DNA from: Bacillus smithii
Lineage (GTDB): Bacteria; Bacillota; Bacilli; Bacillales; DSM-4216
Assembly: GCF_001050115.1 (NCBI RefSeq)
Contig: NZ_CP012024.1
Location: forward strand, 2,991,001-3,055,000
DNA length: 64,000 bases
Reading direction: 5' to 3'
Of this stretch, positions 52,770 to 60,851 are shown in pieces (position 1 is the stretch's first letter; the number at the start of each line of letters is the position of its first letter). The translations under genes and the position numbers were made by a program. The notes beneath the pieces are model-generated. The model was given only the letters and a program-made list of their open reading frames with translations, had not been told where the DNA came from and searched no databases.

Positions 52770-52965
52770 CTCCCAGAGGCCGTCCCGGTCGATCATAAGG
52801 ACCCGAATATCCAGGAAAAGAAACTGGTTGGACAATGCCTGCATGGAGAACTTCTTCAGCTATTTCAAGACAGAGTGCTTTCTTCTGCACTCTTTTTGCA
52901 AAGTCAAAGAGGTCAAGGATGCCGTACACAAATATATTCGTTTTTATAACCTCCAACGTTACTAA
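52770..52965 (+). pseudogene. Remnant of an IS3-family transposase (OrfB C-terminus)
   Basis: In frame it reads ISRKRNWLDNACMENFFSYF, then KTECFLLHSFCKVKEVKDAV and HKYIRFYNLQRY. This is the C-terminal part of an IS3/IS150-type DDE transposase, including the catalytic Glu in MENFF. Upstream parts of the gene are missing. Just beyond lie a hairpin and TGTCTACTTGACAGGGGTCA (to 53053), which looks like the right terminal repeat. Confidence 0.8.
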
Positions 52966-52976
52966 AAAAATAAAAT

Positions 52977-53009
52977 AGCCCGAGCCCTTATGAATATAAG
53001 GCTCAGGCT
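52977..53009. terminator. Hairpin next to the IS3 remnant, after the histidine kinase gene
   Basis: AGCCCGAGCCCTTAT-GAAT-ATAAGGCTCAGGCT, a 14-bp stem with one mismatch. It belongs to the IS3 right end and may also stop transcription from the kinase gene on the minus strand. Confidence 0.6.
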
Positions 53010-53074
53010 GCTTAAGTGTCCTTTTTTATTTCTTGTCTACTTGACAGGGGTCACTTCAAGATGCGGGTGTCCCT

Positions 53075-54301
53075 TCATCTTTTTGATTGTTTTGGAAAGG
53101 TCATTTCAAAGCGAGTTCCCTCTCCTAATTGGCTGTCCACTTTTACTTTTCCATTGTGTTTTTCAATAATCCACTTGGCAATGGAAAGTCCCAATCCTGC
53201 CCCATCTGACTTCGTCCGTGCTTTATCGCTTTGATAAAAACGATCAAAAATTTTCGGAATCTCTTCTTTGGCAATCCCGATTCCATTATCTTGCACCTCA
53301 AGGGTAATGGAAGAAGAAGTTTGACGGCAAGAGATGTAAATGCGTCCCCCTTCTTTAGTATATTTGATCGCATTATCCAATAGGATGACCAGTAATTGAT
53401 GGATTCGTTCTTTATCCGCAGTAAATAAAATCGGGGATTCTACGTTTATCGTTATTTCCTTCTGTTGATAGGAAGCAATCTCTGAATAAGTATCGGCAAT
53501 CTCTCTAATCAACTCATCCAATCGAAATGATTGTTTTTTTAATTCTATTTGATTGGAATCTGAGCGTGCCAAGATAAGCAAGTTAGAGACTAATTTGGAA
53601 AGTCGTCTACATTCTTTCGCGATTACGGAAATATCCATTATTTTTTCTTCAATGGTCGAGGAAAGAGAATGGAACAATAAATCCGTTTTTGTCTGTATCA
53701 CTGCTAATGGCGTCCGCAATTCATGAGAAGCGTCCGAAACAAATTGCTGCTGCTTTTGCCATGCTCTTTGAATCGGCACCAGTGCTCGCCCTGCAAGAAA
53801 ATATCCCGCTGCTACGGCGCACAGTCCTCCGATCACACATCCCGCCACAATGATCAATAAAAGCTTATCTAAAATCTCTTTTTCGGAATTGACACTTCGA
53901 AAAATTTGTACCGTAATCTTTCCGAATTCCGTATCCATTTGGAATGCAATCGTTCGGAAATAAAAGTTTTCAATCTTCATATCATACAGTTTGTTCAATT
54001 GTTTAGGTTTCTCGATAGGCGTTTGGGTGAAAATGGTTGCGTCGTGACCTAAGTCGATTATTTCTCCTTTTTTATTCCAAAACACGATAAACACACGGGG
54101 ATCTCGAAAAAAAGGAACGTCCTTTTCCCACGGTCTATCATTATCTGCTTCTCGTTCCGCTATATGCATAAGCGATGCATCCACGTCTTTATATAAACGA
54201 GCATGCATGTATGAATAGAGGGCCGTCCCTAATAAGCTAATTAAAACGAAAAAAACAAGAGAATTTAACAGCGTCAATCGAAGATGAGTGCGTTGAAACA
54301 T
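53075..54301 (-). CDS. Sensor histidine kinase
   Basis: 408 residues, AGGAGAG ribosome binding site. Two membrane helices (about 12-32 and 145-167) enclose a ~110-residue extracytoplasmic sensor domain without a named fold that I recognise. Then come the H-box SDASHELRTPLAVI (about residue 198), N-box LLDNAIKYT, G1 VQDNGIGIAKEEI, F-box and G2 DGAGLGLSIAK. It is 15 bases downstream of its response regulator. Likely input: envelope stress or an antimicrobial/metal signal, inferred from the linked exporter. Confidence 0.93.
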   Translation of the reverse strand: MFQRTHLRLTLLNSLVFFVLISLLGTALYSYMHARLYKDVDASLMHIAEREADNDRPWEKDVPFFRDPRVFIVFWNKKGEIIDLGHDATIFTQTPIEKPKQLNKLYDMKIENFYFRTIAFQMDTEFGKITVQIFRSVNSEKEILDKLLLIIVAGCVIGGLCAVAAGYFLAGRALVPIQRAWQKQQQFVSDASHELRTPLAVIQTKTDLLFHSLSSTIEEKIMDISVIAKECRRLSKLVSNLLILARSDSNQIELKKQSFRLDELIREIADTYSEIASYQQKEITINVESPILFTADKERIHQLLVILLDNAIKYTKEGGRIYISCRQTSSSITLEVQDNGIGIAKEEIPKIFDRFYQSDKARTKSDGAGLGLSIAKWIIEKHNGKVKVDSQLGEGTRFEMTFPKQSKR

Positions 54302-54316
54302 CGTTTTCTCTCCTGC

Positions 54317-54988
54317 CTACTGGTCTGTTAACCTATATCCGACGCCACGAACCGTTTGAATATCTGTGTGATAGCCAAACGGTTCAAGCTTTTTGCGGAG
54401 ATGATGAATGAATACTTCGACAATGGCAATCGTTGTATCCGAATCAAATCCCCACACCCGATCATAAATTTGTTCTTTTGTTAGAATGGTTCCCTTATTA
54501 TGGATAAGATACTCTAATAGCTCGTATTGTTTCGCCGTTAATTTAATAGGGTGCCCATCTACCATGACATCCTTATCTTTTCCGTACAGCTCAATCCCTC
54601 GATAGCAAATAGTCTGTTTGGTTGTAAAACTGCCACTGCGCCGTAATAACGCTCGAATGCGTGCTTTTAGCTCCGAAGCATAAAACGGTTTGACTAAGTA
54701 GTCATCTCCGCCAAAATCCAAGCCTTTTACCCGATCCTCGAGAGAATCTTTTGCCGTTAAAAATAAAACGGGTGTATCAATCTCTTCTTTCCGAATTCGT
54801 TGCACGATGTCAAAACCATCCATTCCCGGCAGCATAACGTCCAATATAATGGCATCATAAATATTTTGCAAAGCTAAATATAACCCTTCCTCGCCATCTG
54901 TGGCACTATCGATCTCAAACTCATCCGATAAGATGTCAATCATCGATTTCAACAAATCTACATGATCTTCAACTACTAATAATCTCAC
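54317..54988 (-). CDS. OmpR/PhoB-family response regulator
   Basis: 223 residues, GTG start. Receiver domain with Asp51 in IILDVMLPGMDG and Lys in YLVKPFYASELKAR. The C-terminal winged helix (about 125-222) has the typical LTAKQYELLEYLIHN and TVRGVGYRL. OmpR-type regulators bind direct repeats near the -35; the TTAAG repeats before the MacA-like and PepSY-type genes fit this. Paired with the kinase that follows. Confidence 0.94.
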   Translation of the reverse strand: MRLLVVEDHVDLLKSMIDILSDEFEIDSATDGEEGLYLALQNIYDAIILDVMLPGMDGFDIVQRIRKEEIDTPVLFLTAKDSLEDRVKGLDFGGDDYLVKPFYASELKARIRALLRRSGSFTTKQTICYRGIELYGKDKDVMVDGHPIKLTAKQYELLEYLIHNKGTILTKEQIYDRVWGFDSDTTIAIVEVFIHHLRKKLEPFGYHTDIQTVRGVGYRLTDQ

Positions 54989-55023
54989 GGATCTCCCTTC
55001 TTTCTCTTACTTCTAATAATAAG

Positions 55024-55053
55024 ACAAAGCGGTCGCCAAAAGCGATCGCTTTT
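55024..55053 (-). terminator. Hairpin between the exporter genes and the response regulator
   Basis: AAAGCGATCGC-TTTTG-GCGACCGCTTT with TGTCTT on the minus strand and TTTTTA on the plus strand. It may partly separate exporter and regulator transcripts. Confidence 0.55.
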
Positions 55054-55237
55054 TAGAATTTCTTTTTTATTTTTTTTTCTGCCGCTCGATTGTCTATTTT
55101 CTTACGCCATAGAATTTGCCCTTAAAAAGACCAGTCACTTTTACGAATAAAAAACATTCGCAGGAGATTTTAAGATATCTATTTTTCTTAAAACTTGCTT
55201 CTCCAATCCGTATGCAGCCATATTGCGCCTTTTTACT

Positions 55238-56410
55238 TTATTCATATCTTAGAGCTTGAATCGGGTCCAGTTTTGCTGCTTTGTTAGCCGGGAAGACACC
55301 AAACACCACTCCAATGAATAGAGAAAATAAGAAGGCAACCATACAAACAGAGACAGAATAAGAAACAGACAGTCCGATCGTAGCTGCAAGCCCTTTTCCA
55401 ATGACCAATCCAAATCCCACTCCAATCGCACCTCCTAGAGCGCTTAGCACAACAGCTTCAATCAAAAACTGCATTAAAATATCTCTTCTCTTCGCTCCAA
55501 TCGCTTTTCGAATTCCTATTTCCTTCGTTCGCTCTGAAACAGACACAAGCATAATATTCATAATCCCAATTCCACCAACTAAAAGGGAAATTCCTGCGAT
55601 TCCGCCCAGCATCATCGTCATCGTATTGTTAACCGAACTCATCGTTTCCATTAAATCTTGTTGGTTAAAGACGCTGTAGCTATCTTCATCATTGGGGAAT
55701 AGACGTGCTAATGTTGTTTTTAATTGCGCCATAACAAACGGGACTTCACTTTCATCTTTTCCTTGAACATATACTGTCTGAATACTTGTGTTTTTAACCA
55801 ATCGCTGGGCTGTCGAAAGCGGCATTATGATCACATCATCACCGCTTTGTCCAAACGAACTGCCTTTTGAAGCCAGAACTCCAATTACTTTGAACGATGT
55901 GCCCTCCACTTGTATATATTTTCCGACCGGATTATCAAAACCAAATAATGTTTGCGCTGTGTCAGATCCTAAAATCACCACTTTTTGCCGATACTCTACA
56001 TCGATATCAGATAAAAAGCGACCTTGGCTGACTTGTGCATTGCGTACGGTTTGATACGAAGAGCTCGTTCCCAATAAAGAAACTTGTGTCGAAGTCGTAC
56101 CATTTTTTACATAGACCCGTCCGGAAACAACGGGAGCAATTTCTTTTACGCCTGTAATATCGCGAAACTTTTCGATATCATCCATTTTCAATTGAACACG
56201 ATCCGAATCCATCACATTCACTGTTAATAAATTGCTCCCTAACTGGTTCATCTGACTGGCAACTTCTTTACTCGAACCTTGACCTATTGAGATCAAAACA
56301 ATAACAGAAGAGACGCCGATAATAATGCCAAGTATCGTTAAAAAGGAGCGAAGCTTATTGCCTTGAATGCTGCGGAAAGCCATTTTAATGGATGGAATAA
56401 TTTCCAACAA
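55238..56410 (-). CDS. MacB-like ABC transporter permease
   Basis: 390 residues from a TTG start (GAGAGAGGTG ribosome binding site). Topology of MacB/YknZ permeases: one N-terminal membrane helix (SFLTILGIIIGVSSVIVLIS), a ~220-residue extracytoplasmic MacB-type domain, and three C-terminal helices with the conserved ERTKEIGIRKAIGA loop. It overlaps the ATPase gene by 26 bases. With the ATPase and adaptor it forms a putative peptide/toxin export or envelope-protection pump. Substrate unknown. Confidence 0.92.
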   Translation of the reverse strand: MLEIIPSIKMAFRSIQGNKLRSFLTILGIIIGVSSVIVLISIGQGSSKEVASQMNQLGSNLLTVNVMDSDRVQLKMDDIEKFRDITGVKEIAPVVSGRVYVKNGTTSTQVSLLGTSSSYQTVRNAQVSQGRFLSDIDVEYRQKVVILGSDTAQTLFGFDNPVGKYIQVEGTSFKVIGVLASKGSSFGQSGDDVIIMPLSTAQRLVKNTSIQTVYVQGKDESEVPFVMAQLKTTLARLFPNDEDSYSVFNQQDLMETMSSVNNTMTMMLGGIAGISLLVGGIGIMNIMLVSVSERTKEIGIRKAIGAKRRDILMQFLIEAVVLSALGGAIGVGFGLVIGKGLAATIGLSVSYSVSVCMVAFLFSLFIGVVFGVFPANKAAKLDPIQALRYE

Positions 56411-57098
56411 AATCACCTCTCTCCTCAAACAGCTGCCCGTCTTGAATGCGAACAATTCTCTTTGCTTCGTTGGCCACTTCCCAATCGTGTGTAATGAGAA
56501 CAATCGTATGTCCTTGCTCATTTAATTGTTTCATCAATTGAATGATTTCCTTGCTTGTCTTGCTGTCGAGAGCCCCTGTCGGCTCGTCGGCAAGCAAAAT
56601 CGGCGGGGTGCCGACAAGAGCCCGTGCAATGGCCACCCGTTGCTGCTGCCCGCCAGAAAGCTGGTTGGGCAAATGACGGGCCCGATCTTTTAATCCCACT
56701 TTCTCTAAGTATTCATAAGCGATTTTTTGTCGTTCCTTTGTCTTTACTCCTCGATATAATAAAGGCAGTTCTACATTCTCTAACGCCGTTAATTTTGCCA
56801 GTAAATGAAAATTTTGAAAAACGAATCCTATCTTTTCATTTCGAACAGTTGCCAGTTCACTGTCTATCATTTTATCTATTTCTTTTCCATCGAGGATATA
56901 ACGACCTTCATCAGGACGATCGAGGCAGCCAATGATATTCATCAATGTTGATTTCCCGGAACCGGAAGGACCGACAATCGCAAGAAAATCTCCTTTTCCA
57001 ATTTGGAGAGAGACCCCCCGCAGGGCATGAACCACTTCTCCCCCAAGCGAATATGATTTCGTTATATTTTCCATTCGAATAATCGGTTCAGTCATCAT
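56385..57098 (-). CDS. ABC transporter ATP-binding protein (MacB/LolD type)
   Basis: 237 residues. Walker [10 protein letters not shown] (about residue 42), Q-loop FVFQNFHLL, signature [15 protein letters not shown], Walker [13 protein letters not shown] and the H-switch. Typical of the stand-alone ATPases of MacB-type systems such as B. subtilis YknY. It lies 3 bases after the adaptor gene and overlaps the permease gene. Confidence 0.96.
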   Translation of the reverse strand: MMTEPIIRMENITKSYSLGGEVVHALRGVSLQIGKGDFLAIVGPSGSGKSTLMNIIGCLDRPDEGRYILDGKEIDKMIDSELATVRNEKIGFVFQNFHLLAKLTALENVELPLLYRGVKTKERQKIAYEYLEKVGLKDRARHLPNQLSGGQQQRVAIARALVGTPPILLADEPTGALDSKTSKEIIQLMKQLNEQGHTIVLITHDWEVANEAKRIVRIQDGQLFEERGDFVGNYSIH

Positions 57099-57101
57099 CG
57101 A

Positions 57102-58025
57102 TCATCTCCCTCTGTTAAATCCGCGATTCATGCCGCCAAATCCACCCATATCAGACATTCCGCCCATCATTCTTCTGCCGCTCATTTGTTCATTGCTCGA
57201 AGACGATGCAGATACTCTAGGCAGCTGGACAACCTCACCTTCTGTTAAACCATCTGTGATTTCTACATAATCTTCATTGCTTATTCCCGTTTTCACGGTT
57301 TGCCGCGCGACAGAGCCATCTCCCTTTTCAACCACTACATACTTTTCGTTATTGATTGAGTGTACTGCTTCAATCGGCACATAGAGAGCATTGTCTTTGC
57401 TTTGCACTAAAATACTGACTTCGGTTGTCATTCCCACTTTTACATTCGTTGGTTTATTCATATGAACCGTTACATCAAATGTCGAGACTCCATTGGATAC
57501 CGTCCCTTCATTGGCAACCGCTGTCACTTTCCCCGTATAGGTTGTATCAGGGAAGGCATTGACCTTTATACTGGCCGTTTGCCCCACTTTTACTTTTGGA
57601 ATATCTAATTCATCAATTTGCACCGTTGTTTGCAAATCATCATAATTGGTAATGTGAGCAATGACTTGGCCTTTCGATACACGATCTCCATCCGAAACGC
57701 CAATCGATGTAACGGTTCCGTCTGCCGGTGCAGTAATATCACTGCCGTCCGTAAATGTAACCAACTCTTGTCCTTCCTTTACTTTCTCTCCTTTAGAAAC
57801 AAGCACTTCGTCTACTTCGTTGTTGGAAGCAGCTTTGACATCCGTACTCGTAACAGGTTGAACAGTCCCAGAACCACTCACCTTCACTTGCAATTTTCCT
57901 TTTTGTACAGAAGCGGTTTGAACCTGTGCCATTGTCGGCTTGTCTTTTCCTTTGGCAAAAAACCATCCACCTATTCCAATAACGACAATCACAATCCCAA
58001 AAAGGATCCACCATTTTTTCAACAT
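57102..58025 (-). CDS. MacA/YknX-like periplasmic adaptor
   Basis: 307 residues from the ATG at 58025 (AAAGGAGC). One N-terminal membrane anchor (about 5-22) is followed by a split biotinyl-lipoyl-like hairpin (KGKLQVKVSGSG ... ITAPADGTVTSIGVSDGD) and beta-barrel domains as in RND/HlyD adaptors. It has almost no coiled-coil hairpin. The last ~25 residues are Gly/Met/Arg-rich (SGRRMMGGMSDMGGFGGMNR), unusual for the family and possibly metal-binding or disordered. First gene of the exporter operon. Confidence 0.92.
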   Translation of the reverse strand: MLKKWWILFGIVIVVIGIGGWFFAKGKDKPTMAQVQTASVQKGKLQVKVSGSGTVQPVTSTDVKAASNNEVDEVLVSKGEKVKEGQELVTFTDGSDITAPADGTVTSIGVSDGDRVSKGQVIAHITNYDDLQTTVQIDELDIPKVKVGQTASIKVNAFPDTTYTGKVTAVANEGTVSNGVSTFDVTVHMNKPTNVKVGMTTEVSILVQSKDNALYVPIEAVHSINNEKYVVVEKGDGSVARQTVKTGISNEDYVEITDGLTEGEVVQLPRVSASSSSNEQMSGRRMMGGMSDMGGFGGMNRGFNRGR

Positions 58026-58079
58026 CCCTGCTCCTTTCTTATCCATTGGTCATTTGGATAAGCCTAGTATGCGGGTCCT

Positions 58080-58104
58080 TTCTTAATTTTTTCTTAAAAA
58101 AACC
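58080..58104 (-). promoter_or_regulatory. Direct-repeat regulator site before the MacA-like gene
   Basis: On the minus strand TTAAGAAAAAATTAAG followed after 10 bases by CATACT. Spacing and bases match the site before the PepSY-type gene almost exactly. Confidence 0.6.
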
Positions 58105-58218
58105 TAACCGAAATTCGCCATGTTTTCATCACCACTTCTCGTTTAGAAAGCCTTCTTTGTTTCACAAAAAAGAAATCGCTTTCATTTTTCGTAAACACCC
58201 TCCTCGCGCCAAAACTAA

Positions 58219-58242
58219 AATCCTCTGCTTGAGCAGAGGATT
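58219..58242. terminator. Terminator downstream of tatC
   Basis: AATCCTCTGCT-TG-AGCAGAGGATT, an 11-bp perfect stem, with T-rich tails on both strands. It ends the rex-tatA-tatC side and isolates the exporter promoter; the rest of the 345-base gap holds that promoter and nothing else I can assign. Confidence 0.8.
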
Positions 58243-58392
58243 CGTTTTTATTTTTCTCTTAGTATATTCTTTTAGGATATACTGGATATGTTTTTTGAAC
58301 AGACTATAAAGCAGATTATTGAACGTTTCACGTAATCAATATGGGATATATCTTCCGCTGAAACTCGAGCAGCCTTTCTCTCGATCGTGATA

Positions 58393-59151
58393 TTAATTTT
58401 CATTCACGATTTCTTCGCTTCTTTGCCTTTCTAATCTCTGCATTTTTTTATAGGACATCCGCGAAATCCAAATGCTCACTTCGTATAAAAAACAAAGAGG
58501 AATGGTCACAATGAGCTGTGACATCACATCCGGCGGCGTAATAATTCCCGCGATGACAAGCAGGACAAAATAGGCGTAACGACGTATTTTGGCCAAAAAC
58601 TTGGGCGTAACGATGCCAAGCCGGGTTAAAAACATGACCACGATAGGCAATTCAAACAAAATCCCAAAGGGAATAGTGAGTTGGAACAAAAAGTGAAAAT
58701 ATTCGTTAATTCCAATGACTTGATGAATCCCCAGTTTTTCAGATAAGTTTGTCATAAAACGAAGCACAAACGGAAAAAGAACAAAATAGGAAAAAGCAAC
58801 GCCGAGAAGAAATAACAATACCGTAGCCGGAATATAACTTAACGTGACTTTTCTCTCTTTTTCATATAACCCGGGACTGATAAAGGCCCAAAGCTGGTAA
58901 AGAAGAACTGGGGAAGTTAAGATGCATGCGATCACAAAGGACATTTGAAAATAAACTTTCATAGGATCCGTAATGCGAAATGCATTCATCGTCAACTCTT
59001 TCGCCAGATCGGCATGCTGCAGAAATTTAATCATCGGCTCCGCTGTAAATAGACCCACAATTACAGCGATCACAAAGAAAACGATCACAATGATGAGACG
59101 TTTTCTTAATTCCATGATATGTTCCAGTACCGTCATGTCTTTTCGATTCAT
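58393..59151 (-). CDS. tatC: Sec-independent protein translocase TatC
   Basis: 252 residues with six predicted membrane helices. The TatC hallmark near the N-terminus (LEHIMELRKRL with the conserved Glu) and the P-x-F-x-x-E-x-P-like FGILFELPIVV segment are visible. It binds twin-arginine signal peptides. It pairs with the single TatA encoded 17 bases upstream, corresponding to the TatAy-TatCy system of B. subtilis. It ends near a terminator. Confidence 0.96.
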   Translation of the reverse strand: MNRKDMTVLEHIMELRKRLIIVIVFFVIAVIVGLFTAEPMIKFLQHADLAKELTMNAFRITDPMKVYFQMSFVIACILTSPVLLYQLWAFISPGLYEKERKVTLSYIPATVLLFLLGVAFSYFVLFPFVLRFMTNLSEKLGIHQVIGINEYFHFLFQLTIPFGILFELPIVVMFLTRLGIVTPKFLAKIRRYAYFVLLVIAGIITPPDVMSQLIVTIPLCFLYEVSIWISRMSYKKMQRLERQRSEEIVNEN

Positions 59152-59168
59152 GATCGCTCATCCTATCA

Positions 59169-59342
59169 TTACTTGTCGTCGTTCTTTTTCATTTTTTCAT
59201 CGTCTGCTAAGCCTTTAGTTGCTTGTTTAAATTCACGCAATGTATCCCCGGCTGCTTTCCCCAACTGAGGGAGTTTCTTCGGTCCAAAGATTAATAAAGC
59301 TGCGATCGCAGTTAAAATAAGGCTGCCCGGTCCCATTCCCAA
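59169..59342 (-). CDS. tatA: Twin-arginine translocase subunit TatA
   Basis: 57 residues from a TTG start at 59342 with a GAGGTGG ribosome binding site. It begins [20 protein letters not shown], one membrane helix, then the hinge [14 protein letters not shown] and an amphipathic helix [12 protein letters not shown] ending in a charged tail. The only TatA-like protein in the window, so it probably serves as a bifunctional TatA/B with the adjacent TatC. Confidence 0.95.
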   Translation of the reverse strand: MGMGPGSLILTAIAALLIFGPKKLPQLGKAAGDTLREFKQATKGLADDEKMKKNDDK

Positions 59343-59365
59343 TGTATTCCACCTCTTTCATTTTA

Positions 59366-60055
59366 TCATAAATGATGTAAATCCTTTTTTCTATCGAGTT
59401 TCTCTTCCACTTCTTCCTCTTCAGGATAATTTTTCAGAAAGTATACTAATGATTGCAATTCAACCGCTAAATCGATATGGTGGACTCGAATGGAAGGAGG
59501 AACGGATATTCTTGCCGGCGTAAAATTTAAAATTCCACTGATGTTCACTTTTATTAGACGGTCTGTAATACTTTGGGCGGCCGAAGCCGGAACGGTTAAA
59601 ATGGCTACCGGAACATTCTCGCCCATCAATCGCTCCTCCAATTCAGCTAAATCATATACCACTACATCGCCAACTTTTTTGCCAATTTTATTTTTGTCGA
59701 TATCAAACGCCCATTCGATTCTCGTATTGTTGTTTTTCATAAAGTTATAATTTAAAAACGCTGTGCCTAAATTCCCCACGCCAATCAGTGCGACGCTTGT
59801 CACTTCATCTTGGTCAAGCGTTTTTCGGAAAAACGACAATAAATAGCTGACATTATATCCGTAGCCTTTTTTCCCTAAGGCGCCAAAATAGGAAAAATCA
59901 CGGCGGATCGTGGCGGAATCCACTTTGACCGCCTCACTTAATTCTGCTGAAGATACTCGTTCTTTCCCTGAGGCGTACAGATTCTGCAAAAATCGGTAAT
60001 AAAGAGGCAGACGTTTAGCCGTCGCTTGTGGAATTTTCATGGCTTCTTGACTCAT
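59366..60055 (-). CDS. rex: Redox-sensing transcriptional repressor Rex
   Basis: 229 residues from the second ATG (60055), 6 bases after GGAGGA. The N-terminal winged helix ([33 protein letters not shown]) is followed by a Rossmann domain with [12 protein letters not shown] (about residue 90) for NADH sensing. It represses fermentation and cytochrome genes when NADH/NAD is low. In the conserved moaC-rex-tatA-tatC order. Confidence 0.97.
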   Translation of the reverse strand: MSQEAMKIPQATAKRLPLYYRFLQNLYASGKERVSSAELSEAVKVDSATIRRDFSYFGALGKKGYGYNVSYLLSFFRKTLDQDEVTSVALIGVGNLGTAFLNYNFMKNNNTRIEWAFDIDKNKIGKKVGDVVVYDLAELEERLMGENVPVAILTVPASAAQSITDRLIKVNISGILNFTPARISVPPSIRVHHIDLAVELQSLVYFLKNYPEEEEVEEKLDRKKDLHHL

Positions 60056-60081
60056 ACTCATTCCTCCACAACTTCCAAAAA

Positions 60082-60576
60082 CTATGAATGATGATCTCTG
60101 TTATAGTCCGGACTGGAGACACCGCCCGTTTTTTCGAGCAAGTAGGTCGGTCCGATGACCATCCCTTTATCTACGGCTTTGCACATGTCATAAACGGTAA
60201 GAGCCGCAACAGAAGCGGCTGTCAACGCTTCCATTTCTACACCTGTATTTCCTACGGTCTTTACTTTAGCCAAAATTTTCAAAGTAAATTTCTCGTTGTA
60301 TGTCTCCCACGAAAAGGAAATATCGATCCCCTTAATGGGAATGGGATGGCACATTGGAATGATATCCCATGTTTTCTTTGCCGCCATAATTCCGGCCACT
60401 TGTGCTACGGCCAACACATCCCCTTTTTGAATCCGGTCATTTTGTATGGCTTCATAAATTTCTTCATTTACTTGGATGCTTGAACAGGCGGCGGCAGTAC
60501 GGACTGTTTCTGGTTTATGGCTGACATCAACCATTTTAGCCCTTCCCTGTTCGTTAAAATGAGTAAATTTCGACAC
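60082..60576 (-). CDS. moaC: Cyclic pyranopterin monophosphate synthase MoaC
   Basis: 164 residues from a GTG at 60576 (GGGAGG ribosome binding site, 8-base spacing); longer in-frame starts add residues unlike the family. It converts the MoaA product to cPMP in molybdenum cofactor synthesis. Motifs: [35 protein letters not shown] and [23 protein letters not shown]. Confidence 0.97.
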   Translation of the reverse strand: MSKFTHFNEQGRAKMVDVSHKPETVRTAAACSSIQVNEEIYEAIQNDRIQKGDVLAVAQVAGIMAAKKTWDIIPMCHPIPIKGIDISFSWETYNEKFTLKILAKVKTVGNTGVEMEALTAASVAALTVYDMCKAVDKGMVIGPTYLLEKTGGVSSPDYNRDHHS

Positions 60577-60851
60577 GATGAATGCCTCCCCATTATGATA
60601 CACTATTTTTTTGCGAATGTCTGTGTATAATGTGGACATCGATCTAAAAACGTATGTCCAGCGGATGTAAGATCGTCGTCAATTCATGCTTCGTTGTAGC
60701 TTCCTGCCGGCAGCTTGACTTAACAACCGAAGAGATTGCTTCGATTTCCCGTTCTTTCCGTCTCACACTTCCCCCGTTCTGTTTCTTTCCATTGCCCATT
60801 TAAGGAGCTATAAGGTACACTTACACTATAGCAATTGAGGTGAATAAAACA

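Noticed and set aside
52470..52844. A 124-codon minus-strand frame over the IS3 remnant
   Set aside because: It is antisense to the transposase remnant, with no recognisable protein or start signals.
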